Of a stretch of 64,000 bases of DNA, positions 1 through 8,730 are shown piece after piece. The translations under genes were made by a program, and so were the position numbers. The notes under the pieces were generated by a model. That model was not told the DNA's origin. It saw nothing but the letters and a program-made list of their open reading frames with translations, and did not search any database. Position 1 is the stretch's first letter. Each line of letters opens with the position of its first letter. The stretch comes from Bacillus manliponensis (GTDB taxonomy: Bacteria > Bacillota > Bacilli > Bacillales > Bacillaceae_G), in contig NZ_JOTN01000003.1 in NCBI RefSeq assembly GCF_000712595.1, forward strand, positions 1-64,000. The letters are read 5' to 3'.

Positions 1-724
1 TTTGCTTTTGATAGTTCTTAGCTTCATCTAACTTACAGTTTCGTTTCGGTGCCAGTTGTTTACGCCTGGAAAGAATACGCTGTGCATAAGCTAACTTCTT
101 TTCCAATGTACGAAACCATTTCAAATTCCCAAATACTTCACCGGTTGAAAGTGTAGCGAAGTCTTTTATACCTACATCTATTCCAACAGATGAACCCGTT
201 TTAGGGAGTTTCTGAACTTCTACTTCCACAAGAACAGATACAAAGTATGTTCCACTTGGATTCCGTCTAATGGTTGCATTCAAAATACGTCCTTCTACCT
301 CACGACTTTTCGCAAAACGAACAAGACCTAATTTCGGTAGTTTAATTGTATTGCCACTAATTGCAATGTTCCCATTCGTGTGTTTCGTTGTATAGGACTG
401 TACTTTGTTCCTTTTGGATTTGAAGCGTGGTGCGTCATTCTGTTTCTCAAAAAAACGGGCAAACGCATCTGCAAGATTTCTAATAGATGATTGCATAGCA
501 ATACTATCTACTTCTTTTAACCAAGCAAGTTCTTTTTTCATTGCAGGAAGTTCAGCCGAACATATACCATACGTCAATCCTTGTCCTGTTTCTTTATAAG
601 TTTGATTCCATTTTGTTAAAAAGTGATTAAATACAAATCGAGAACATCCAATTGTTTTATTGATTAAAGTTGCTTGCTCTTTATTTGGATAGATACGAAA
701 TTTAAACGCTTTATTGATAATCAT
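1..724 (-). CDS. tnpB: RNA-guided nuclease/transposon protein TnpB (IS605 OrfB), 3' end outside window
   Basis: Translating the minus strand from the ATG at 724 gives an uninterrupted frame of 241 codons that runs off the left edge. It starts MIINKAFKFRIYPNKEQ, the typical helix-turn-helix start of IS200/IS605 OrfB (TnpB). It reaches the RuvC-I motif GIDVGIKDFATLS near residue 183, whose Asp is a catalytic residue. The remaining RuvC motifs and the zinc finger would lie beyond base 1. The start has a strong GGGAGGTG ribosome site 6 nt upstream. No tnpA is visible beside it, so this may be an IS1341-type element with tnpB alone. TnpB proteins use an omegaRNA encoded at the 3' end of the gene, which is off the window. 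The family call is secure; activity cannot be judged from this part. Confidence 0.93.
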   Translation of the reverse strand, partial: MIINKAFKFRIYPNKEQATLINKTIGCSRFVFNHFLTKWNQTYKETGQGLTYGICSAELPAMKKELAWLKEVDSIAMQSSIRNLADAFARFFEKQNDAPRFKSKRNKVQSYTTKHTNGNIAISGNTIKLPKLGLVRFAKSREVEGRILNATIRRNPSGTYFVSVLVEVEVQKLPKTGSSVGIDVGIKDFATLSTGEVFGNLKWFRTLEKKLAYAQRILSRRKQLAPKRNCKLDEAKNYQKQ

Positions 725-1030
725 GACTTTCACCTCCCTTTCTGTTACGATATACATATTTTATCAATCTCGATGCAATTTGTATATTATTAGGAGGTTT
801 TTATAGAAAAGCAAACGCTTTTAAAAAGGGGAGATGAATACAAAGACCGAAAAGGTTTCGGTACTCGTATCCAAATTTTTTTCATTCATTACAAATAGCA
901 CTCGAACAGTCGGACAATCGAGATGAAAAAGAATCCATCCCTTGTCCGAAGCCAATTCATCTCCCACCTACTCACTGAGCTACACCCTTCACGTTCCTTA
1001 AGGAAGGAGTATTCTTGGCTGAAATGATAA
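725..1030. other. Non-coding stretch upstream of tnpB, probably the element's end
   Basis: No convincing ORF is seen here. The stretch holds the tnpB ribosome site and several short palindromes, for example CTCGA/TCGAG at about 902-923 and TTCCTTAAGGAA at about 996-1007. IS605-type ends have subterminal hairpins instead of terminal inverted repeats, so one of these could mark the element's end. The exact boundary cannot be set without an empty-site comparison. Confidence 0.4.
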
Positions 1031-1056
1031 AAAGAGACAGAAGGACTCTGTCTCTA
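1031..1056 (-). terminator. Terminator of the SASP gene
   Basis: On the minus strand AGAGACAGA and TCTGTCTCT form a stem with a short loop, followed by a T run. It lies just downstream of the SASP stop codon. Confidence 0.8.
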
Positions 1057-1072
1057 TGCCATTTTATATAAT

Positions 1073-1258
1073 TTAACCACGTAATTGTTGCTGTGCTAAA
1101 GATACTAAACGTTTTGTTACTTCTCCACCTACAGAACCATTAGAACGAGATGCTGTGTTTGATCCTAAGCTTACGCCAAATTCTTGAGCAATTTCATATT
1201 TGAATTGTTCTAGTGCTTGCTCAGCACCTGGAACAAGTAATTTATTTGTTCTAGCCAT
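1073..1258 (-). CDS. Alpha/beta-type small acid-soluble spore protein (SASP)
   Basis: A 61-residue protein starting [20 protein letters not shown]. It has both SASP signatures: [10 protein letters not shown], which contains the GPR protease site E-I-A-x-E-F, and the DNA-binding block [15 protein letters not shown]. SASPs coat and protect spore DNA and are degraded at germination. I chose the ATG at 1258 because AAGGAAG lies 8 nt upstream; an in-frame GTG at 1267 would sit on top of that ribosome site. The gene is monocistronic with its own terminator. The protein ends at LRG, slightly short for the family. Sigma-G control in the forespore is expected for the family, not shown here. Confidence 0.95.
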   Translation of the reverse strand: MARTNKLLVPGAEQALEQFKYEIAQEFGVSLGSNTASRSNGSVGGEVTKRLVSLAQQQLRG

Positions 1259-1372
1259 AATGTGCACTTCCTTTTTTATATTCCAGTATAGGAACTGGTA
1301 TCTTTATTGTATGTTCTATTTTCTTAGCGATACCCGGAAGTAACCGGACATATTAGAATTTATTGGACAAGA

Positions 1373-1402
1373 AAAAGGAGTAACTTATAAGTTACTCCTT
1401 TT
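1373..1402. terminator. Terminator overlapping the end of phaJ
   Basis: AAAAAGGAGTAACTT / AAGTTACTCCTTTTT makes a near-perfect bidirectional hairpin with T runs. The last codons of phaJ lie inside the stem. Confidence 0.85.
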
Positions 1403-1835
1403 TCATCACAGTTGCCGTTCCTTCTACAACGATTGTATTTGATTGGTTATATACATTTGTCTGTATCGTAATAATTCGTTTATCATCTCGTTTTGATGTA
1501 ACTTCAGCTACAACACGGACAACATCACCAATCTTAACAGGGGCACGAAATGCTACATTTTGTGATAGATAAATGGTATTTTTACCTGGTAATTTTGTGC
1601 CAAGCACAGTCGAAATATAGCTAGAAACGAGCATACCATGTGCAATGCGTTCTTTAAACATTGTCGTTTTTGCAAACGAATCAAGCAAATGAATCGGATT
1701 TACATCACCAGTAAGCTTTGCAAAGGAAATAATATCGTCTTCTGTAATTTTTTTTGTTAAAGAGGCTTGATCACCAACTTGAATGTCATCATAGTACAGC
1801 TCTTGAACAGATTCGGCTTCCTTAAAAGGATTCAT
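1392..1835 (-). CDS. phaJ: (R)-specific enoyl-CoA hydratase PhaJ
   Basis: A MaoC-like hot-dog-fold protein of 147 residues. It should hydrate trans-enoyl-CoA to (R)-3-hydroxyacyl-CoA, feeding beta-oxidation intermediates to PHA synthase. The hydratase signature is present: TGDVNPIHLL, with the catalytic Asp and His, followed by RIAHGML. I chose the ATG at 1835 (MNPFKEAES) because AAGGAGG lies 5 nt upstream; the open frame continues upstream to 1931 but without a comparable site. It is co-directional with phaP and phaQ upstream and divergent from phaR-B-C, the usual B. cereus group PHA locus order. Confidence 0.92.
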   Translation of the reverse strand: MNPFKEAESVQELYYDDIQVGDQASLTKKITEDDIISFAKLTGDVNPIHLLDSFAKTTMFKERIAHGMLVSSYISTVLGTKLPGKNTIYLSQNVAFRAPVKIGDVVRVVAEVTSKRDDKRIITIQTNVYNQSNTIVVEGTATVMKKE

Positions 1836-1936
1836 TTCTTCCTCCTTTGTTTCCATGGTGAAAAAGGGTAGCCATCCTGATGTAATAGGAGAAAGAAGAA
1901 GACGGGTATTCTTTGCTGTAAGGTACCACATTTTTC

Positions 1937-2461
1937 TTATTTCATGGAAGTAAATAGATTTTTTGAGTTTTCCTCGAACTTTTTCACGAGATCCAATTGC
2001 ATGGATTTGAATTCTTCCAAAAAACTTTCCATTTGTTTTTGTACCTCTTCACGTTGAGATTGTTGTTGTGTGATCATTTGTCTTATTGCTTCTTCAAATT
2101 GTCCGCTTGTTTGTGTAAGTAATGTTAGCGATGTTTTTGAAGGTGATACAGTAAGCTGATGCATTTGACTGGAGATCTCAGTCCATTTTGATTGCCATTC
2201 ATCAATTTGTTTGTTTAAGGAATTTCCAGCAAATTGCTTCATGTAATCTGCATACTGGTTATTCACTTGATTATTAAATTGTTGGATTTCTTTTTCGAAT
2301 TCATCCATACCTTCTGTTAGTTTATTCAAAGCTTCTTGCTGTTGCTTCATCGTCTCTAATGTAAGTTCTTCAAATTGTTTCCCAGCTGAAGTGAAGAGGG
2401 AAAGGGAGTTTGACCAGTTTTTCCAAAATGCATCGACCAGTTCGTATGGTTTAGTTTCCAT
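1937..2461 (-). CDS. phaP: Phasin PhaP, PHA granule surface protein
   Basis: A 174-residue protein rich in Gln, Glu and Lys with long helices and heptad-like spacing, no membrane segment and no Cys. It starts METKPYELVDAFWKNW after a GGAGGTC ribosome site. Phasins coat PHA granules, and the position between phaJ and phaQ fits the Bacillus pha locus. Known biology of Bacillus PhaQ suggests repression of phaP by PhaQ. The assignment rests mainly on locus context and overall composition. Confidence 0.92.
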   Translation of the reverse strand: METKPYELVDAFWKNWSNSLSLFTSAGKQFEELTLETMKQQQEALNKLTEGMDEFEKEIQQFNNQVNNQYADYMKQFAGNSLNKQIDEWQSKWTEISSQMHQLTVSPSKTSLTLLTQTSGQFEEAIRQMITQQQSQREEVQKQMESFLEEFKSMQLDLVKKFEENSKNLFTSMK

Positions 2462-2504
2462 GATTTGACCTCCAAATGTTTAGTTTACATATTGTGAACG
2501 CAGA

Positions 2505-2957
2505 CTATTCTGCTGTGTCACCAGGTGAAGAGGAATCTGTTTTTTCATCCTTTTCTTTAGAAGTGGAAAATGGAAAGAATGCATTGGTGTATAGGGTGAA
2601 AAAGGTGCGTAACATATTTTGGTATTGTTCAAAAGAAGTAGCGCAAGATGCTAAATACTTTTCTCCATAATCAGTTAATGAATAGATTCGTTTTGCTGGA
2701 CCTCCCTCACTTGTATCCCAAGTAGAAGTGATGAGGTTTTCTTTTTCAAGTTTGCGTAAAGTTCTATATACATTACCTTGATCAATAGAGGAAAAGCCAA
2801 TATCCATTAGCATTTGAATAAGTTTGTAGCCGTGAAGACTCCAATCTTTAAGACAGAGAAGTAGGAAAGGAACTAAGAAGTTTTTTGGCATGGAGTTTTT
2901 TTGTTTTGTTTGAGCATTTTCGTTAAGCTCTTTTTGTTCTGGTTCATTGTGTAGCAT
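2505..2957 (-). CDS. phaQ: PadR-family PHA-responsive repressor PhaQ
   Basis: A 150-residue protein. Residues about 25-100 form a PadR winged helix: FLLLCLKDWSLHGYKLIQML, then QGNVYRTLRKLEKENLI as the wing/recognition region, then AKRIYSLTDYGEKYL. A charged, Ser/Asp-rich C-terminus follows. PhaQ in Bacillus represses phaQ-phaP and is released when PHA is present. The gene lies just upstream of phaP with a 43-bp gap and is probably co-transcribed with it. A GAGGTG site is 10 nt before the ATG. The N-terminal 22 residues are polar and not conserved in PadR proteins. Confidence 0.9.
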   Translation of the reverse strand: MLHNEPEQKELNENAQTKQKNSMPKNFLVPFLLLCLKDWSLHGYKLIQMLMDIGFSSIDQGNVYRTLRKLEKENLITSTWDTSEGGPAKRIYSLTDYGEKYLASCATSFEQYQNMLRTFFTLYTNAFFPFSTSKEKDEKTDSSSPGDTAE

Positions 2958-3165
2958 GATTTTTCATCACCTCATGAATCAGTTCGATGGTAATTGTATT
3001 GCCTATATGTGCAATTTACACTTATCTGATTATTTTGTCAATAGTTTTATTAAAAAATAGAAAATGTAAAATGTAAATAAAGGACTTGCGTATTTGTTCA
3101 GAATATTAGAAAATAATGAATAGGTTGAATTGTTTCACAAAAATAGTAAAAGGAGTGTCGACGAA

Positions 3166-3624
3166 GTGATTGATCAAAAACTCGATCCACTACAAGCATG
3201 GAAAGATGTTTATGAACAAACTGAGAATTTTTGGGGAAAAGCGCTCAATGAAACAATTAAGACAGAAGAGTATTCAGCATGGATGGGTAGCGTCCTTGAT
3301 TTGAATTTGTTTTACCAAAAGATGATGAATGATGTAACAAAAAATTATTTAGATAAAGTGAATATGCCAACGCAAGAAGATGTTGCAAGAGTAGCTTCGC
3401 TTGTTATTAATTTAGAAAGTAAAGTTGATAACATTGAAGAGTTTTTAGAGGAGAAAGAAGATCTTCTTGTGCAATCTTCAGCTTTAAAGCGCGATGTTAC
3501 AAAAGTAAAACAAGATATGCGCGTATTAGAAAATAAAATGGATAAAGTGTTAGAGTTGTTAGAAAAGCAAAACGCAGTATTAGAAAAATTACAATCACCA
3601 GCAAAACCAGAACCTAAAAAATAA
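3166..3624 (+). CDS. phaR: Class IV PHA synthase subunit PhaR
   Basis: PhaR is the small partner of PhaC in class IV PHA synthases. This 152-residue protein begins (M)IDQKLDPLQAWKDVYEQTE and ends in a predicted coiled coil (about residues 85-145, rich in Leu/Lys/Glu heptads), typical for PhaR. I start it at the GTG at 3166, with AAAGGAG 10 nt upstream; the open frame reaches back to 3130 but without a good site. It is the first gene of phaR-phaB-phaC and diverges from phaQ across a 208-bp gap that must hold both promoters. Confidence 0.92.
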   Translation: MIDQKLDPLQAWKDVYEQTENFWGKALNETIKTEEYSAWMGSVLDLNLFYQKMMNDVTKNYLDKVNMPTQEDVARVASLVINLESKVDNIEEFLEEKEDLLVQSSALKRDVTKVKQDMRVLENKMDKVLELLEKQNAVLEKLQSPAKPEPKK

Positions 3625-3631
3625 TGGAAGT

Positions 3632-3691
3632 GTGATATATATCGATTTAGGAAGTAGAAGGGAGAACTACTTTTTATAACGATATATCATA
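3632..3691 (+). promoter_or_regulatory. Inverted repeat between phaR and phaB
   Basis: TGATATATATCG at about 3632 and CGATATATCA at about 3681 can pair across an AT-rich loop. There is no T run after it, so it is more likely an mRNA processing/stability hairpin or an operator than a terminator. It would separate the phaR message from phaB. Confidence 0.45.
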
Positions 3692-3781
3692 TAAATATTT
3701 TTTATTATGCATAGCGGTGTTAGTACATATAAATTTCAGTTGTATGATATAACCGCACATTATAACAAAGGGGGAGCACAC

Positions 3782-4525
3782 ATGGCTCAATTACATGGAA
3801 AAGTAGCAATTGTAACAGGTGGAGCGAAAGGAATTGGAAAAGCAATTACAGAGGCATTAGTAAAAGACGGCGTAAAAGTAGTGATTAACTACAACAGCAG
3901 TAAAGATGCAGCTGAAAACCTTGTGAATGAGCTAGCGAAAGACGGCCATGATGTATATGCTTGCCAAGCAGATGTTTCGAAATTAGAAGATGCAAAGCGT
4001 CTTGTTGAAGAAACAGTAAAGCATTTCGGAAAGCTAGATATCTTAGTTAACAATGCTGGTATTACAAGAGACCGCACGTTTAAAAAATTAAATCGTGAAG
4101 ATTGGGATCGTGTAATCGATGTAAACTTGAGTAGTGTATTTAATACAACAAGTGCTGCGCTTCCTCATATTACAGAGGCGGAAGAGGGAAGAATCATTAG
4201 TATTTCTTCTATTATTGGCCAAGCTGGTGGATTTGGTCAAACAAACTACTCCGCTGCAAAAGCTGGTATGATTGGTTTTACAAAATCATTAGCATTAGAG
4301 CTTGCAAGAACGAATGTAACAGTAAATGCAATTTGCCCAGGTTTCATTGATACTGAGATGGTGGCAGAAGTTCCTGAAAATGTTCGCGAGCAAATCGTTG
4401 CAAAAATTCCGAAGAAACGTTTCGGTCAAGCAGATGAGATTGCAAAGGGCGTTGTTTACTTATGTAAAGACGGCGCGTACATTACAGGACAACAGTTAAA
4501 TATTAACGGCGGATTATATATGTAA
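3782..4525 (+). CDS. phaB: Acetoacetyl-CoA reductase PhaB
   Basis: A 247-residue short-chain dehydrogenase/reductase that makes (R)-3-hydroxybutyryl-CoA with NADPH. Visible motifs are TGGAKGIGKA (cofactor Gly loop, about residues 11-20), NNAGITRD, the catalytic Ser in SISSIIGQ, and YSAAKAG with the Tyr-x-x-x-Lys pair. It starts MAQLHGKVAIVTGG at the ATG at 3782, right after AAAGGGGGAG. It lies 157 bp after phaR and 82 bp before phaC, so it supplies monomers to the synthase. A FabG-like role is possible by family, but the locus argues for PhaB. Confidence 0.94.
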   Translation: MAQLHGKVAIVTGGAKGIGKAITEALVKDGVKVVINYNSSKDAAENLVNELAKDGHDVYACQADVSKLEDAKRLVEETVKHFGKLDILVNNAGITRDRTFKKLNREDWDRVIDVNLSSVFNTTSAALPHITEAEEGRIISISSIIGQAGGFGQTNYSAAKAGMIGFTKSLALELARTNVTVNAICPGFIDTEMVAEVPENVREQIVAKIPKKRFGQADEIAKGVVYLCKDGAYITGQQLNINGGLYM

Positions 4526-4607
4526 TATAGCAGTAAAGAAGTGCATGTCCATAGAAGGAGTGCACTTCTTTCTTTCAAAAAGAACTATACAAAAAGGGGA
4601 TATGAAA

Positions 4608-5693
4608 ATGACAACATTCGTAAAAGAATGGGAAAAGCAATTGGAATTGTACCCAGAAGAGTATAAAAAAGCATATCGTCGTTTCAAGAGAGCTAGTGAT
4701 GTTTTACTTCGTGAACCAGAACCACAAGTTGGGTTAACGCCAAAAGAAGTCATTTGGACAAAAAATAAAACAAAATTGTACCGTTATGTTCCAAAACAAG
4801 AAAAAACACAATCTGTTCCAATTTTACTTATTTATGCACTGATTAATAAGCCATATATTATGGACTTAACGCCAGGAAATAGTTTAGTGGAATACCTAGT
4901 AGATCGTGGTTTTGATGTATATATGCTAGATTGGGGTACATTTGGATTAGAAGATAGTCATTTGAAATTTGATGATTTCGTGTTTGATTACATTGCAAAA
5001 GCAGTGAAGAAAGTATTACGTACTGCAAAGGCAGAAGAAATTTCTTTACTTGGCTACTGCATGGGCGGAACATTAACGTCTATTTATGCTGCGCTCCATC
5101 CTCATATGCCAATTCGTAACTTAATCTTTATGACAAGCCCGTTTGACTTTTCAGATACAGGCTTATATGGGCCATTATTAGATGAAAAGTATTTCAATTT
5201 AGATAAAGCGGTGGATACATTTGGAAATATCCCACCAGAGATGATTGACTTTGGAAATAAAATGTTAAAGCCGATTTCAAACTTTGTTGGACCGTACGTT
5301 GCCTTACTTGATCGCTCTGAAAATGAACGATTTGTTGAAAGCTGGAAACTCGTTCAAAAATGGGTAACGGATGGAATTCCGTTCCCAGGCGAGTCATATC
5401 GTCAATGGATTCGTGACTTTTATCAAGGCAATAAGCTAGTAAAAGGTGAGCTTGTCATTCGCGGTCAACAAGTGAAGCTAGAAAATATTAAAGCGAATGT
5501 ATTAAATATTTCTGCAAGCCGTGATCATATCGCACTTCCTTGTCAAGTAGAAGCATTGTTAGAGCATATTTCTAGTATCGATAAACAATATGTATGTTTG
5601 CCGACCGGACATATGTCAATTGTATACGGAGGAACTGCTGTAAAACAAACATATCCAACGATTGGGAATTGGCTTGAAGAGCGTTCAAAATAA
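4608..5693 (+). CDS. phaC: Class IV PHA synthase catalytic subunit PhaC
   Basis: A 361-residue alpha/beta hydrolase that polymerises (R)-3-hydroxyacyl-CoA together with PhaR. The lipase-like box GYCMGG carries the catalytic Cys (about residue 151). SRDHIALP gives the Asp and PTGHMSIVYGG the His of the triad. The start is the ATG at 4608 (MTTFVKEW), 8 nt after AAAGGGG; an in-frame ATG at 4602 is too close to that site. The stop codon TAA at 5691-5693 lies inside the ATAAA target of a short bcr1 copy. Length and motifs are normal for class IV PhaC. Confidence 0.95.
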   Translation: MTTFVKEWEKQLELYPEEYKKAYRRFKRASDVLLREPEPQVGLTPKEVIWTKNKTKLYRYVPKQEKTQSVPILLIYALINKPYIMDLTPGNSLVEYLVDRGFDVYMLDWGTFGLEDSHLKFDDFVFDYIAKAVKKVLRTAKAEEISLLGYCMGGTLTSIYAALHPHMPIRNLIFMTSPFDFSDTGLYGPLLDEKYFNLDKAVDTFGNIPPEMIDFGNKMLKPISNFVGPYVALLDRSENERFVESWKLVQKWVTDGIPFPGESYRQWIRDFYQGNKLVKGELVIRGQQVKLENIKANVLNISASRDHIALPCQVEALLEHISSIDKQYVCLPTGHMSIVYGGTAVKQTYPTIGNWLEERSK

Positions 5694-5758
5694 AGCGAAA
5701 CGTTCAATCAGTGGGGGGTTCATCCTCACTGATTGTCAGCCCGTTAATACGGGATGAA
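5690..5758 (-). repeat. Short bcr1 derivative on the phaC stop codon
   Basis: Reverse-orientation bcr1 with both ends (AGCGAAACGTTC and CCCGTTAATACGGGAT) and the CAGTG hairpin, but lacking the middle. Left target copy is ATAAA (5690-5694, containing the phaC stop); right copy has decayed to ATGAA. A second, very degenerate copy follows at about 5759-5817. Confidence 0.8.
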
Positions 5759-5821
5759 CTGAAACTTCAATAGGCTGTGCACCTCAATTGTTAGCTCGTT
5801 TATGCAGCATACATGGTAGAA

Positions 5822-5857
5822 AATCCAGTTAGTTTAATACTAACTGGATTTTTTTAT
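5822..5857 (+). terminator. phaR-B-C operon terminator
   Basis: AATCCAGTTAGT / ACTAACTGGATT stem with a 5-nt loop and a run of seven T. Confidence 0.9.
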
Positions 5858-5944
5858 GGAAAACAACAAAAAATAAAGGGACAACATATAAATGGCAGGC
5901 TTGCTTTTTAGGCATAATTGTTAATACATATGGAGCAATGTCAC

Positions 5945-6101
5945 TTTATCCCGCATTAACGGGCTGTAAGACTCCCACCTCAAGACTTGAGAGAAGCAAA
6001 GAAGTTTAGGTGGGAGATTAACAGCCCGTAAAAGCCCGATTCGTTCAACTAACAATCAGTGGGGGATGGAGACCCCCCCACTGATTGAAGTTTCACTTTA
6101 T
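5945..6101 (+). repeat. Full-length bcr1 element
   Basis: Flanked by TTTAT direct repeats at 5945-5949 and 6097-6101, the known bcr1 target duplication. Inside are three hairpins in order: CCCGCATTAACGGG, ACTCCCACC/GGTGGGAG, and CAGTGGGGG/CCCCCACTG. It sits in the gap before the FAD oxidoreductase, whose ribosome site starts 3 nt after the element. Confidence 0.93.
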
Positions 6102-6117
6102 TTTAGGAGCGTGCTTT

Positions 6118-7311
6118 ATGAAGTTAAAGTTAGGAAAGTTGTTCTGGAATGAAGGAGTTTCTACACCTTGTTATACTGCATTAGAAGATGATATGATATG
6201 TGATGTGCTTATTGTTGGGAGTGGTTCTGTCGGTGCCCATACAGCATATTTTTTATCAAAAATTGGCATGGATGTTACGGTGATTGATAAGCGAGAAATA
6301 GCACATGGGAGTACCGCTGCTAATACAGGATTGTTACAGTTTTCACAGGATAAATCTTTAACTTCTTTGATTCATACATTTGGTGAAGAAAGAGGCGTAC
6401 GCGCATATCAATTATGTTATGAGGCGTTAAGAACGTTAGAGAATGTTGTAAAAGAACTCTCTATTGATCCTGTGTTTAAATTGCGAGGAAGCTTATATTA
6501 TGCAAGTGACGAAAAGGATATTTCACTTGTACAAGAAGAATATAATACGTTAAAACGTTACGGTTTTCTTGTGGAGTTTTTATCATCTGCACAAGTTAGC
6601 GAGCGGTATTCCTTTAGGAAAGAAGCGGCATTATATACATCAGGAGACGCGGAAGTGAATCCGTATTTGTTAGCACACAGTTTGCTTCAAAAAGCAAAAG
6701 AGCAGGGAGCACAGGTATTTAAGCATACAGAAGTTGTTCATATGAAGCGTATATTAGGTGAGATTTATTGTTATTTGAGCAATGGAAAGATAATAAAAGC
6801 AAAATCGGTAATTATGGCAACGGGGTATGAATCGCAATTTGTGAACCGAAATCCAAACGTAGAGCTAAGTATTTCATATGCAATTGTGACAAATGTTCAA
6901 AAACAATTTGACGGATGGTATGAAAAATCATTAATTTGGGAAACTGCTCGTCCGTATTTATATTGCCGTACATATAAAGACCGAGTTATTATCGGTGGAT
7001 TAGATGAACCATTTATACTACACAAGTATGCGGAAAATAGATTGTTATATAAAAGGGATGTGCTTGTGGAGCGTGTAAAGGAAATGTTTCCATTTTTCAC
7101 GGATGTTCGAGCTGAATATTACTGGGGAGCAATTTTTGGTGGAAGTCGTGATGGGCTACCTACATTAAGAGAGGATAAAGAAATACCAAATTTGTATTAT
7201 GCCCTTACATATGGTGGGAATGGTACAGTATATGCGATGGTATTTGCAAAAATATTTCAAGAACTGTTTACACATGGGAAAAGTTCAGATTTTTGTTTAT
7301 TTCAGAGGTAG
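6118..7311 (+). CDS. FAD-dependent oxidoreductase, DAO family
   Basis: A 397-residue flavoprotein of the glycine oxidase/D-amino acid oxidase superfamily. The dinucleotide-binding loop VGSGSVGAHTAYFLS is at about residue 32. HGSTAANTG and the C-terminal YGGNGTVYAMV are typical FAD contacts. Substrate unknown; such enzymes usually oxidise amino acids or amines. Start at the ATG at 6118 with AGGAG 8 nt upstream. That ribosome site lies directly after the right end of a bcr1 copy, so the native promoter must be upstream of or within the repeat. It is followed 24 bp later by a Ktr gene, possibly co-transcribed. Confidence 0.85.
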   Translation: MKLKLGKLFWNEGVSTPCYTALEDDMICDVLIVGSGSVGAHTAYFLSKIGMDVTVIDKREIAHGSTAANTGLLQFSQDKSLTSLIHTFGEERGVRAYQLCYEALRTLENVVKELSIDPVFKLRGSLYYASDEKDISLVQEEYNTLKRYGFLVEFLSSAQVSERYSFRKEAALYTSGDAEVNPYLLAHSLLQKAKEQGAQVFKHTEVVHMKRILGEIYCYLSNGKIIKAKSVIMATGYESQFVNRNPNVELSISYAIVTNVQKQFDGWYEKSLIWETARPYLYCRTYKDRVIIGGLDEPFILHKYAENRLLYKRDVLVERVKEMFPFFTDVRAEYYWGAIFGGSRDGLPTLREDKEIPNLYYALTYGGNGTVYAMVFAKIFQELFTHGKSSDFCLFQR

Positions 7312-7335
7312 AAAAAAAGTAGAAGAAGTGATGTA

Positions 7336-8685
7336 ATGAATCGAATAAGAAAATTTTTACACAAATTAAGGCCTGTACAGTTAATTGTTTTATTTTATGT
7401 GATAGCTGTACTTGTGTCGGTTACTTTATTAAGTATGCCATTTTTCATAAAGTCGGGAGTTGATTGGAATTTCATTGATGCCCTATTTATATCGGTCAGT
7501 GCAGTAAGTGTAACTGGGCTATCGGTTGTATCGATTCCTGATACATTTAATACAGCAGGGATTGTCGTGTTAGCTCTTATCTTACAACTGGGTGGATTAG
7601 GAATTATGGCACTTGGTACATTTGTATGGATGGTAACTGGCAGGAAGATTGGACTTCATCAAAGACGTCTTATTATGGCGGATCAAAACCAAGGAAACTT
7701 ATCAGGGCTTGTACATTTAATGCGGTCTATTTTAATATTAATTATTTCTATTGAGCTTGTAGGTGCCTTACTACTTGGTACGCGATTCCTGCTTTATTTT
7801 CCTGATTGGAAAGATGCTTATTTTCATGGTTTTTTTGCAGCTATCAGTGCCACAACAAATGGTGGTTTCGATTTAACGGGGCAATCACTGATTCCGTACA
7901 AGCAAGATTATGTTGTTCAGATTATACATATGCTTCTTATTATTTTAGGGGCAATTGGTTTTCCTGTGTTAATTGAAGTGAAGCAATATTTTAGTAGGAA
8001 GAAGGAGCAATTATTTCGGTTTTCTTTGTTTACAAAATTAACAACAACAACATTCTTTCTACTTGTTACAGTTGGTACAATTGTGATTTTCTTATTAGAG
8101 AGAAATTTATTTTTAGCAGATAAAAATTGGCATGAAACTTTATTTTATACACTATTTCAATCTGTCACAACGCGAAGTGGTGGCTTATCAACGATGGATG
8201 TTCGTGAATTTTCAGAAGCGACTTTACTTTTTATGAGCTTTTTAATGTTCATTGGTGCCTCGCCTAGCTCTGTTGGAGGGGGAATACGTACTACGACGTT
8301 CGCTGTTAATATTCTTGTGTTATATACATTTGCAAAAGGTGGCAGAAGTGTTCGTGTGTTCAAAAGGCAGTTACATGAAGAAGATATTTTAAAATCCTTT
8401 GTTGTATTAACGATGGGGATTTTACTTTGTGCAGGCTCGCTCTTTATATTATGTATGACAGAAGATGCATCTCTTATGAGCTTAGTATTTGAAGTGTGCT
8501 CTGCATTTGGAACAACGGGCCTTTCGACTGGAATTACTTCAGATTTAACAACAGTTGGAAAATTAGTCCTTATCGTACTGATGTTTATTGGACGAATTGG
8601 AATATTAACATTTATTTTAGCTATTGGCGGAAGAGAGCAACCACCGCGTTATAAGTATCCGAAAGAGCGTATAATCATTGGATAA
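7336..8685 (+). CDS. Potassium uptake channel, KtrB/KtrD type (TrkH family)
   Basis: A 449-residue membrane protein with four M1-P-M2 repeats. The four filter segments are SVTGLSVV, TTNGGFDL, TRSGGLST and GTTGLSTG; each keeps its Gly. The loop SPSSVGGGIRTTTFA matches the M2C gating region of KtrB. The third filter (RSGG) departs from the usual RTAG found in the second copy at 52154. The length fits KtrD better than KtrB of B. subtilis, but I cannot separate them from sequence alone. No ktrA/ktrC RCK gene is adjacent. It ends at a strong bidirectional terminator. Confidence 0.88.
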   Translation: MNRIRKFLHKLRPVQLIVLFYVIAVLVSVTLLSMPFFIKSGVDWNFIDALFISVSAVSVTGLSVVSIPDTFNTAGIVVLALILQLGGLGIMALGTFVWMVTGRKIGLHQRRLIMADQNQGNLSGLVHLMRSILILIISIELVGALLLGTRFLLYFPDWKDAYFHGFFAAISATTNGGFDLTGQSLIPYKQDYVVQIIHMLLIILGAIGFPVLIEVKQYFSRKKEQLFRFSLFTKLTTTTFFLLVTVGTIVIFLLERNLFLADKNWHETLFYTLFQSVTTRSGGLSTMDVREFSEATLLFMSFLMFIGASPSSVGGGIRTTTFAVNILVLYTFAKGGRSVRVFKRQLHEEDILKSFVVLTMGILLCAGSLFILCMTEDASLMSLVFEVCSAFGTTGLSTGITSDLTTVGKLVLIVLMFIGRIGILTFILAIGGREQPPRYKYPKERIIIG

Positions 8686-8686
8686 T

Positions 8687-8730
8687 AAAAAAACTCATTC
8701 TATCTTAAGAAGATAGAATGAGTTTTTTTA
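8687..8730. terminator. Bidirectional terminator
   Basis: ACTCATTCTATCTT (8693-8706) pairs perfectly with AAGATAGAATGAGT (8710-8723), flanked by A and T runs, serving both convergent genes. Confidence 0.95.
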